Shown: positions 56,322 through 64,000 of the stretch, piece after piece
Numbering within the stretch: the first letter of the stretch is position 1
How the letters are laid out: each line of letters opens with the position of its first letter
NCBI RefSeq assembly: GCF_003122325.1
Contig: NZ_QFBC01000001.1
Coordinates: 186,001-250,000 of the forward strand
Length of the DNA stretch: 64,000 bases
From: Rhizobium album
Lineage (GTDB): Bacteria > Pseudomonadota > Alphaproteobacteria > Rhizobiales > Rhizobiaceae
Direction: 5' to 3'
Made by a program: the position numbers and the translations under genes
Notes under the pieces: generated by a model
What the model was told of the DNA's origin: nothing
What the model saw: the letters and a program-made list of their open reading frames with translations, nothing else
Database searches by the model: none

Positions 56322-56352
56322 CCGCCGGTCGCTCCAAGAGGCCGGCGGCTTT
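56322..56352. terminator. Bidirectional terminator between the LysR and aceA-side genes
   Basis: CCGCCGG (56322-56328) pairs with CCGGCGG (56342-56348); the minus-strand reading ends in TTTTTCG, the plus-strand reading in CTTTG. It serves the convergent regulator (+) and small gene (-). Confidence 0.75.
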
Positions 56353-56384
56353 GAATTGTCCTCCCTGCAGCGATCCGCTGCGAT

Positions 56385-56627
56385 TTACGCCGCAGCACCC
56401 TGGGTGACGATGACCGGGATCATCAGGTCACCCCAGTTGCCGCTGCCGCCGTGATGGCGCGCCGAGCGCACCAGTTCGACGGAAACACCCGCCTCGACCG
56501 CCTTCATGACCGACTGGTTCAGCCGGTGCAGGTCATTGGCCAGCATGCGGATCGCGGCCTGCTGGTCGTCGTTCATCGCCAAGGATTGCTGCTCGGCCCG
56601 TTCCTTGACGCGTGCGATGGATACCAT
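56385..56627 (-). CDS. Small protein, 80 aa, downstream of isocitrate lyase
   Basis: ATG at 56627 with a strong AGGAGG 7-8 nt upstream. Contents: MVSIARVKERAEQQSLAMND, a helical middle (AAIRMLANDLHRLNQSVMKA), and a Gly-rich end (RSARHHGGSGNWGDLMIPVI). Soluble, no signal or membrane segment. It begins 30 nt after the aceA stop and is followed by a terminator, so both are probably co-transcribed. Function unknown. Confidence 0.75.
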   Translation of the reverse strand: MVSIARVKERAEQQSLAMNDDQQAAIRMLANDLHRLNQSVMKAVEAGVSVELVRSARHHGGSGNWGDLMIPVIVTQGAAA

Positions 56628-56657
56628 TGTCTTTCCTCCTGGTTCGATGGATGCCGA

Positions 56658-57947
<1,290 letters not shown>

Positions 57948-58086
57948 AATGCTTTTCCTTCTCCTCTCGGCGACGTGTTTTCCTCAAAGTCTTGTCGCCG
58001 TCTGATGTGAAGAGATTTACATCGCATTGCACAAAACGGCCAGAAAATTCGATAAATTCAGCCTTTGAAAGAGGTTAGGATGTCTT

Positions 58087-58128
58087 GCCTGTGACAGGCC
58101 GGCCGTGTAAATTTGTAAAATCTGTAAA
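58087..58128. promoter_or_regulatory. Candidate operator in the aceA-regulator intergenic region
   Basis: The 219-nt divergent gap contains three direct TGTAAA repeats (58106-58111, 58114-58119, 58123-58128) and a palindrome GCCTGT-G-ACAGGC at 58087-58099. RamB/ScfR-type regulators recognise T/A-rich words of this kind in related systems; assignment to the adjacent regulator is inference. Confidence 0.5.
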
Positions 58129-58166
58129 GCTGCCGATGTGGCAAATATTGTCGGGAAACGTGACAA

Positions 58167-59588
58167 ATGGCGGAGCACAAGATTTTTGCCGGCCCGCGCG
58201 TCCGGCGTATCCGCAACGGGCTGATGCTGACGCAGACGGCGATGGCCGAGGCGCTCGGCATCTCGCCGTCCTACCTCAATCTGATCGAGCGCAACCAGCG
58301 GCCCTTGACGGTGCAGCTGCTGCTCAAGCTCACCTCGGTCTACAAGGTGGATCTCGACGCGCTGCAGGGCGAGGCAAGCGGCGGCATCGCCGCGCTCCGC
58401 GAGGTCTTTGCCGATCCGCTGCTGGCCGGCGAGGTGCCGGGCGACCAGGAACTGATCGAGCTGTCCGAAGCCGCGCCGAATGCGGCGAGCGCCATGGTCA
58501 AGCTCTACCGCGCCTATCGCGAGCAGGCGGCGCGGCTGTCCGATCTTGCCGAACTGCTGGCCCGCGAAGGCCATGAAACCTCACTCTCGACGGCCCGCCT
58601 GCCGATCGATTCGGTTCGCGAGACGCTGGAGCGGCGCCCGAACCATTTTGCTCGGATCGAGGAGGCGGCCGAAGCCTTTCACGCAAAGCTCGCAGCCGGC
58701 GACGATCTCGCCGCGGCGCTGAAACTGTGGCTGAAGAACGAACACGGCATCGTCGTGCGCACCCTGCCGGTGCATGCCATGCCGAGCCTGCGGCGGCGCT
58801 ACGACCGGCATTCCATGCGGCTTTTCCTCTCCGACCGGCTCAGCCCCTTCGACCAGCTGCGCGAGATCGCCTCGGAAGCCTGTCTGCTCGGCCTGAGCGA
58901 TGACATCCTCGCCGAGCTGGAGGGCCTGTCGCTCGCCTCTCCGGAGGCGCGGCGCATCGCCCGCTTCGAGCTGGCCCGGTATGCCTCGCACGCGTTGATG
59001 ATGCCTTACGGCGCTTTCCTGTCCGCCGCCCAGCGCGCCCGCTTCGACATCGACCTGCTGCGCGCCCGCTTCGGCGTGTCGTTCGAGCAGGCGGCGACCC
59101 GGCTGACCATGCTGGGGCGTCCGGGGGCGGTCGGCATTCCGTTCTTCCTGATGGAGATCGACAATGCCGGCAACGTGCTGCGCCGGGTGGGCGCACAGGG
59201 GTTTCCGGCGGCGCGCTTCGGCGGACAATGTCCCAGGCTGAACGTGCATGCCGCCTTCGCCCAGCCGGGACAGGTGCTGGCCGAAGCGGTGGAGATGCCC
59301 GACGGAGCGGCTTTCCTGACGGTCGCCCGCACGCTGGAAGGGCCGCAGGCGGGTTTCGGGGAACGGGTCAGGCGAACCGCACTTCTCGTCGGTTGCGATA
59401 TCGGTTTTGCCGGTGATGTCGTCTACGGCCGGGCGGTCGCCGGCGCCATGCCGCCCCCGGTTGCGGTCGGCAGCGCCTGCCGGCTGTGCGAAAGGCAGGG
59501 CTGTCTGGCCCGCGCCGAGCCGCCGCTCACCCGCCCGCTCGGGCTCGACGAGATGGTGACAGGGCTCAGCGCCTTCGATTTCCAGTAG
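58167..59588 (+). CDS. XRE-family regulator of short-chain fatty acid/acetate metabolism (RamB/ScfR-like)
   Basis: 473 aa. N-terminal HTH (RNGLMLTQTAMAEALGISPS, residues about 14-33), a middle domain of the IrrE/ImmA type whose HExxH is degenerate (FELARYASHAL around residue 272), and a C-terminal DUF2083-like region with CRLCERQGCLA. Family members regulate aceA, glyoxylate shunt or propionate genes in response to acyl-CoA. It is divergent from aceA, which fits. Confidence 0.88.
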   Translation: MAEHKIFAGPRVRRIRNGLMLTQTAMAEALGISPSYLNLIERNQRPLTVQLLLKLTSVYKVDLDALQGEASGGIAALREVFADPLLAGEVPGDQELIELSEAAPNAASAMVKLYRAYREQAARLSDLAELLAREGHETSLSTARLPIDSVRETLERRPNHFARIEEAAEAFHAKLAAGDDLAAALKLWLKNEHGIVVRTLPVHAMPSLRRRYDRHSMRLFLSDRLSPFDQLREIASEACLLGLSDDILAELEGLSLASPEARRIARFELARYASHALMMPYGAFLSAAQRARFDIDLLRARFGVSFEQAATRLTMLGRPGAVGIPFFLMEIDNAGNVLRRVGAQGFPAARFGGQCPRLNVHAAFAQPGQVLAEAVEMPDGAAFLTVARTLEGPQAGFGERVRRTALLVGCDIGFAGDVVYGRAVAGAMPPPVAVGSACRLCERQGCLARAEPPLTRPLGLDEMVTGLSAFDFQ

Positions 59589-59725
59589 GAGATAAACTCT
59601 TCTTGGGACCAGACAATTCCCTCTTGTCGCCTCCGCATTTCCTTTCTAGTCTGTCCGCAAACAAGAAGACGGGGAAACTATCGGGTCCTGCCAAGAGCCT
59701 GAACGTCCGAAACAGGAGAATACTT

Positions 59726-60823
59726 ATGACATCCAATTTGCTCCGCTTTGCGGCCGCTGCACTCGCTTCGGTCTGCCTCGCCGCGTCCGCGCAGGCGCAG
59801 GAAAAAGTCGTCCATGTTTACAACTGGTCCGATTATATTGACGAATCCATTCTTGAAGATTTCACCAAGGAAACCGGCATCAAGGTCGTCTACGACGTCT
59901 TCGACGGCAACGAAATCCTCGAAACCAAGCTTCTCGCCGGCGGATCGGGTTACGATGTCGTCGTACCGACGGCGCCGTTCCTCGCCCGCCAGATCGCTGC
60001 GGGCGTCTTCCAGAAACTCGACAAATCCAAGCTTCCGAACATCTCCAACATGTGGCCGGAAGTATCCGAGCGCCTGGCCAAGTACGATCCGGGCAACGAA
60101 TATGCCGTGAACTACATGTGGGGCACCACCGGCATCGGCTACAATGTCCAGAAGGTCAAGGCAGCGCTCGGCGACGTGCCGATCGACAGCTGGGATGTGC
60201 TGTTCAAGCCGGAAAATGCCGAAAAGCTCAAAGGTTGCGGCATCAACATTCTCGATGCCTCGGATGAAACCTTCGCGATTGCCATGAACTACATCGGCAA
60301 GGACCCCGACAGCAAGGAAACGGCCGATCTGGAAGCCGGCGGCGACGTCTATGCCAAGATCCGCCCCTTCGTGAAGACGTTCAATTCCTCCGCCTATATC
60401 GACGAACTGGCGAACGGCGACAGCTGCATCAGCATCGGCTGGTCGGGCGACGTGCTGCAGGCCAGGACCCGTGCCGAAGAAGCCAAGAACGGCGTTGAAA
60501 TCAACTATGTGATCCCCAAGGAAGGGACCTATATGTGGTTCGACAACCTGGCGATCCCGGCCGATGCCAAGAACGTCGACGAGGCGCATGCCTTCATCAA
60601 CTACCTGATGAAGCCGGAGGTCATCGCCAAGGCATCGAACTATGTGCAATATGCCAACGGCAACCTCGCTTCGCAGTCGCTGATCGACGAAGCGGTCTTC
60701 AAGAACCCTTCCGTTTACCCGGACGCGGAAACGATGAAGAAACTCTTCACCATCTCGCCCTACGGCCCCAAGGAACAGCGCGTTCTGAACCGGGTCTGGA
60801 CGCAGATCAAGACCGGCAGCTGA
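59726..60823 (+). CDS. potF: Putrescine/spermidine ABC transporter substrate-binding protein PotF
   Basis: 365 aa from the ATG at 59726 (MTSNLLRFAAAALASVCLAA), after CAGGAG; an open frame upstream is rejected. Signal peptide cleaved near SAQAQE. PotD/PotF fold: VYNWSDYIDESILEDFTKET, GSGYDVVVPTAPFLARQIAA, and YMWGTTGIGYNV. Periplasmic polyamine binder. A 233-nt gap with a hairpin and repeat follows before the ATPase gene. Confidence 0.94.
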   Translation: MTSNLLRFAAAALASVCLAASAQAQEKVVHVYNWSDYIDESILEDFTKETGIKVVYDVFDGNEILETKLLAGGSGYDVVVPTAPFLARQIAAGVFQKLDKSKLPNISNMWPEVSERLAKYDPGNEYAVNYMWGTTGIGYNVQKVKAALGDVPIDSWDVLFKPENAEKLKGCGINILDASDETFAIAMNYIGKDPDSKETADLEAGGDVYAKIRPFVKTFNSSAYIDELANGDSCISIGWSGDVLQARTRAEEAKNGVEINYVIPKEGTYMWFDNLAIPADAKNVDEAHAFINYLMKPEVIAKASNYVQYANGNLASQSLIDEAVFKNPSVYPDAETMKKLFTISPYGPKEQRVLNRVWTQIKTGS

Positions 60824-60837
60824 TAGAGAATAGATCA

Positions 60838-60868
60838 AGCGGGGCACGAGTTGCCCCGCTCTTCGTTT
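60838..60868 (+). terminator. Internal hairpin after potF
   Basis: AGCGGGGCA (60838-60846) and TGCCCCGCT (60852-60860) form a perfect 9-bp stem with a 5-nt loop, followed by CTTCGTTT. It probably lets potF be made in excess over the membrane components. Confidence 0.75.
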
Positions 60869-60870
60869 AG

Positions 60871-60969
60871 GGCAATTCCAGCAAAAGTGCGGAGCGGTTT
60901 TGCGTCCGGAATTGCTTGCAAACAAAGAGATAGAGCGTTTTCGCGTTTCGGGAAAAGCCGAAACGCTCC
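60871..60969. repeat. Rhizobial intergenic palindromic repeat between potF and potG
   Basis: Two imperfect palindromes in tandem: GCAATTCC (60872-60879) with GGAATTGC (60908-60915), nested with GCAAAA/TTTTGC; and GAGCGTTT (60933-60940) with AAACGCTC (60961-60968). Words such as GCGGTTTTGCGTCCGGAATTGC-type are common in rhizobial intergenic mosaics. The copy number in this genome cannot be judged from the window. Confidence 0.65.
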
Positions 60970-61056
60970 AAGCATGCCGCTGGCCCGTCCGGGCGAGGGA
61001 AGGGTGGTGTGCCGTGATTTCAGACAGATGATTTTCAGGAAAGGTTGAGGCGGGGC

Positions 61057-62214
61057 ATGGCGAAATCTCTTGGGCCGGTGAAACGCAAATTTACACCCTG
61101 GACGGATCCGGCGGCCCAGCCGTTCATCCGCTTCGAGAACATCACCAAGCGCTTCGGTACCTTCGTGGCGGTGGACAACCTGACCCTGGATATCTACGAG
61201 AAGGAGTTTTTCTCGCTGCTCGGTCCTTCCGGTTGCGGCAAGACCACGCTGATGCGCATGCTCGCCGGCTTCGAGGAGCCGACCGAAGGCCGCATCCTGC
61301 TGCAGGGCAAGGATATTTCCGGCGTGCCGCCCTATCGCCGCCCGACCAACATGATGTTCCAGAGCTATGCCCTCTTCCCGCACATGACGGTGGAAAAGAA
61401 CATCGCCTTCGGCCTAGAGCAGGACAAGCTGCCGAAGGGCGAGATCGACACGCGGGTGCAGGAGATGCTCAAGCTGGTCAAGCTGGAGCAGTTCGCCAAA
61501 CGCAAGCCGAGCCAGCTTTCCGGCGGCCAGCGCCAGCGCGTGGCGCTCGCCCGCTCGCTCGCCAAGCGTCCCAAGGTGCTGCTGCTCGACGAACCGCTCG
61601 GCGCGCTCGACCGCAAGCTGCGCGAGGAAACCCAGTTCGAGCTGATGGACATCCAGCACACGCTGGGCCTCACCTTCCTGATCGTCACCCATGACCAGGA
61701 AGAGGCGATGACCGTGTCCGACCGCATCGCGGTGATGGACAAGGGCATCATCATGCAGGTGGCGACGCCGGCGGAAATCTACGAGGCGCCGAACAGCCGC
61801 TACGTCGCGGACTTCATCGGCGACATCAACATCCTCGACGGCAAGGTGGTCTCCACCACCGCCGCCGGCGGACAGGCCGGCACCGTGCGGCTCGATTGCG
61901 GCGGCCTCGCCGTTGCCGTCGACCAGGAGTGCGCGGCGGTCGTCGGCAACGACGTCGCCTTCGCCATCCGGCCGGAAAAGGTGCGCATCTCGCTCGACAA
62001 GCCGGCGGACGACAGCGTCAACGCCGCTTATGGCGAGGTCTGGGATATCGGTTATCTCGGCGACTTCTCGCTTTTCCTGGTGAAGACGCAGGACGGCCGG
62101 GTGCTGCGCGCGGCGCAGGCCAACGTCGCCCGCCTCGTCGACCGGCCGATCACCTTCGGCGACATGGTCTGGCTCAGCTGGTCGGCGGATGCCGGCCTGG
62201 TGCTGACGCGCTAG
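61057..62214 (+). CDS. potG: Polyamine ABC transporter ATPase PotG
   Basis: 385 aa from the ATG at 61057; a TTG at 61045 in frame would add four residues. Walker A GPSGCGKTTLMRMLAG, signature LSGGQRQRVALARS, Walker B LLLDEPLGALDR, and a C-terminal TOBE domain (FAIRPEKVRISLDKPADDSV). Energises uptake with PotHI. The next gene starts 12 nt downstream. Confidence 0.95.
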   Translation: MAKSLGPVKRKFTPWTDPAAQPFIRFENITKRFGTFVAVDNLTLDIYEKEFFSLLGPSGCGKTTLMRMLAGFEEPTEGRILLQGKDISGVPPYRRPTNMMFQSYALFPHMTVEKNIAFGLEQDKLPKGEIDTRVQEMLKLVKLEQFAKRKPSQLSGGQRQRVALARSLAKRPKVLLLDEPLGALDRKLREETQFELMDIQHTLGLTFLIVTHDQEEAMTVSDRIAVMDKGIIMQVATPAEIYEAPNSRYVADFIGDINILDGKVVSTTAAGGQAGTVRLDCGGLAVAVDQECAAVVGNDVAFAIRPEKVRISLDKPADDSVNAAYGEVWDIGYLGDFSLFLVKTQDGRVLRAAQANVARLVDRPITFGDMVWLSWSADAGLVLTR

Positions 62215-62226
62215 GGGAGGCGGTCC

Positions 62227-63138
62227 ATGTCCGAAGCCCACGCGCTCAAACCAAGCCCGGCCCGCTGGCTGGTCGTCATCTTCCCCTACGTCTGGCTGAC
62301 GCTGTTCTTCCTGGCGCCGTTCCTGATCATCCTGAAGATCTCGTTGTCGGACACGGCGATCGCCATGCCGCCCTACACGCCGGTTTTTCAGGGCTTCGGG
62401 GCGATCGGCGATTTCATTTCGCAGCTGGATATCGAAAACTATATCTTCCTGACCGACGATCCGCTGTATATCGACGCCTATCTCTCGTCGCTGCGCATCG
62501 CCGTCATCTCCACCTTGCTGCTGCTGCTCGTCGGTTATCCGATGGCGCTGTGCATGGCGCGGGCCTCGGCCGGCATCCGCCCGACGCTGGTCATGCTGGT
62601 GATCCTGCCGTTCTGGACCTCGTTCCTGATCCGCGTCTATGCCTGGATCGGCATCCTCAAGCCGGAAGGCCTGCTGACACTTTTGCTGCAGACGCTCGGC
62701 ATCTACGGGCCGGATGACCAGGTGCAGATCTTCCGCACGGAAACGGCCGTCTTCATCGGCATCGTCTATTCCTACCTGCCCTTCATGGTCCTGCCTCTGT
62801 ACGCGGCGCTCGAAAAGCTGGACGGCACGCTTCTTGAAGCCGCCAGCGACCTCGGTTGCCCGCCGTGGAAGGCGTTCTGGAAGATCACCTTCCCGCTGTC
62901 GCTGCCGGGCGTCATCGCCGGCTCGATGATCTGCTTCATCCCGATCACCGGTGAGTTCGTCATCCCCGACCTGCTCGGCGGCGCCGAAACGCTGATGATC
63001 GGCAAGACGCTCTGGACGGAATTCTTCGGCAACCGCGACTGGCCGCTCGCTTCGGCCGTGGCCGTCATCCTGCTGCTCGTGCTGGTGGTGCCGATCATGA
63101 TCTTCCAGAACCAGCAGCAGAAAGCCGAGGGGAAATAA
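62227..63138 (+). CDS. potH: Polyamine ABC transporter permease PotH
   Basis: 303 aa, six membrane segments (WLVVIFPYVWLTLFFLAPFL first) and EAA loop EAASDLGCPPWKAFWKITFP. SD GGGAGG before the ATG. 3 nt separate it from potI. Confidence 0.94.
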   Translation: MSEAHALKPSPARWLVVIFPYVWLTLFFLAPFLIILKISLSDTAIAMPPYTPVFQGFGAIGDFISQLDIENYIFLTDDPLYIDAYLSSLRIAVISTLLLLLVGYPMALCMARASAGIRPTLVMLVILPFWTSFLIRVYAWIGILKPEGLLTLLLQTLGIYGPDDQVQIFRTETAVFIGIVYSYLPFMVLPLYAALEKLDGTLLEAASDLGCPPWKAFWKITFPLSLPGVIAGSMICFIPITGEFVIPDLLGGAETLMIGKTLWTEFFGNRDWPLASAVAVILLLVLVVPIMIFQNQQQKAEGK

Positions 63139-63141
63139 GCC

Positions 63142-63957
63142 ATGAAGTCAGGTCGCTTCGATACCACCATCCTCACCCTCTGCTTCGCCTTCCTCTATAT
63201 CCCGATCATCATCCTGGTGATCTATTCCTTCAACGCCTCGAAGCTCGTCACCGTCTGGGGCGGGTTCTCGACGCAATGGTACCGGCAGATGTGGTCGAAC
63301 GAGGGGCTGATGGACGCCGCCTGGGTGACCATCCGCGTCGGCATCCTCTCGGCCAGCATCGGCACGGTGCTCGGCACGCTGGCGGCGCTGACCCTGGTGC
63401 GGTTCACGCGTTTTCCCGGCCGCATGCTGTTTTCCGGGATGATCTATGCGCCGCTCGTCATGCCGGAAGTCATCACCGGCCTGTCGCTGCTGCTGCTGTT
63501 CGTCGCCGTCGGCATCGATCGCGGCTTCTGGACGGTGACGATCGCGCATACGACCTTCACCATGTGTTACGTGGCGATCGTCGTGCAATCGCGGCTGATC
63601 ACCTTCGACCGCAGCCTGGAGGAGGCGGCGCTCGATCTCGGCTGCCCGCCGGTGAAGACCTTCTTCAAGATCACTCTCCCTTTGATCCTGCCGGCCGTCA
63701 TCGCCGGCTGGATGCTGGCCTTCACCCTGTCGCTGGACGACCTGGTGATCGCGAGCTTCGCCACCGGGCCCGGTGCGACGACCCTGCCGATCAAGATCTA
63801 CAGCCAGGTGCGCCTCGGTGTGACGCCGGAAATCAACGCCGCCTGCACCATTCTCATCGGCATCGTCACCATCGGTGTCATCATCGCCTCGGTCGTCACC
63901 AAGCGGCAGGAATACCAGCGCCAGCGCGACGAACATTTCGCGGCCAAGGGGGCGTGA
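63142..63957 (+). CDS. potI: Polyamine ABC transporter permease PotI
   Basis: 271 aa, six membrane segments (FAFLYIPIIILVIYSFNASK first) and EAA loop EAALDLGCPPVKTFFKITLP. Last gene in the window; an 11-codon frame follows (63958-63993) that I do not regard as a gene. Together with PotFGH it imports putrescine, matching the PuuA/PuuB genes at 47.8-50.5 kb. Confidence 0.94.
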   Translation: MKSGRFDTTILTLCFAFLYIPIIILVIYSFNASKLVTVWGGFSTQWYRQMWSNEGLMDAAWVTIRVGILSASIGTVLGTLAALTLVRFTRFPGRMLFSGMIYAPLVMPEVITGLSLLLLFVAVGIDRGFWTVTIAHTTFTMCYVAIVVQSRLITFDRSLEEAALDLGCPPVKTFFKITLPLILPAVIAGWMLAFTLSLDDLVIASFATGPGATTLPIKIYSQVRLGVTPEINAACTILIGIVTIGVIIASVVTKRQEYQRQRDEHFAAKGA

Positions 63958-64000
63958 TGGTTCAGTCGCTGCGCGGCGGCAGGAAAAGATAGGTTAGCAG

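Noticed and set aside
63958-63993. 11-codon frame after potI
   Set aside because: Too short, no family; at the window edge nothing else supports it.

Overview
The window is a GC-rich, gene-dense chromosomal segment of a Rhizobiaceae bacterium (Rhizobium/Agrobacterium/Sinorhizobium type). The gene order is the reason: flgF-fliI-orf-flgBC-fliE-flgG-flgA-flgI-motE-flgH-fliL-fliP, four tandem flagellins, a FliH-like gene, motB-motC-fliK, a lytic transglycosylase, an FtcR/Rem-type regulator, flgE-flgK-flgL-flaF-flbT-flgD-fliQ-flhA-fliR, and FliJ-, FlgJ- and FlgN-like genes. It is followed by an agl alpha-glucoside operon and zwf-pgl-edd, an order I recall from S. meliloti and A. tumefaciens. No sign of a recent mobile island, CRISPR array, rRNA or tRNA was seen.

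Layout. Positions 1-30.6 kb are the flagellar regulon, nearly all on the + strand, with many ATGA stop/start overlaps, closed by a strong terminator at 30630-30663. 30.9-33.8 kb holds a WecG/TagA/CpsF glycosyltransferase and a Wzz/ExoP-like chain-length protein without a kinase domain. 33.9-34.8 kb is folD. 34.9-42.9 kb is aglR (-) divergent from aglEFGAK (+), with a perfect 14-bp palindrome between them. 43.1 kb is a small PilZ-like protein. 43.6-47.7 kb is the Entner-Doudoroff set edd, pgl, zwf (-). 47.8-50.5 kb is a PuuB-like oxidoreductase and a PuuA-like glutamine synthetase homologue (-). 50.7-55.1 kb has a flavoprotein, a 47-aa membrane protein and a methyl-accepting chemotaxis protein. 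55.1-56.3 kb has a 57-aa small gene divergent from a LysR regulator. 56.4-59.6 kb has an 80-aa small gene and isocitrate lyase (-) divergent from an XRE/RamB-like regulator. 59.7-64 kb is a potFGHI-type polyamine ABC transporter.

How the genes fit together. The first half supplies rod, hook, ring, export-gate, filament and PMF-motor accessory parts plus two levels of control: FtcR/Rem (transcription) and FlaF/FlbT (flagellin post-transcription). The second half is carbon and nitrogen acquisition: alpha-glucoside uptake and hydrolysis feed glucose-6-phosphate into zwf-pgl-edd; polyamines are imported by Pot and probably degraded through gamma-glutamylation by the PuuA/PuuB pair; aceA runs the glyoxylate shunt.

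Most notable signal. All four flagellin genes share a structured 5' leader that their promoters do not share: GCATGA, then a CCGG/CCGG hairpin whose closing base pair covaries, then the block TCCGGNATGTCCC, whose TGTCCC can pair with the Shine-Dalgarno GGGRCA at a fixed 5-6 nt from the start codon. With flaF-flbT in the same cluster, this looks like a translational control element of the flagellin mRNAs and is the best candidate for something not yet described.
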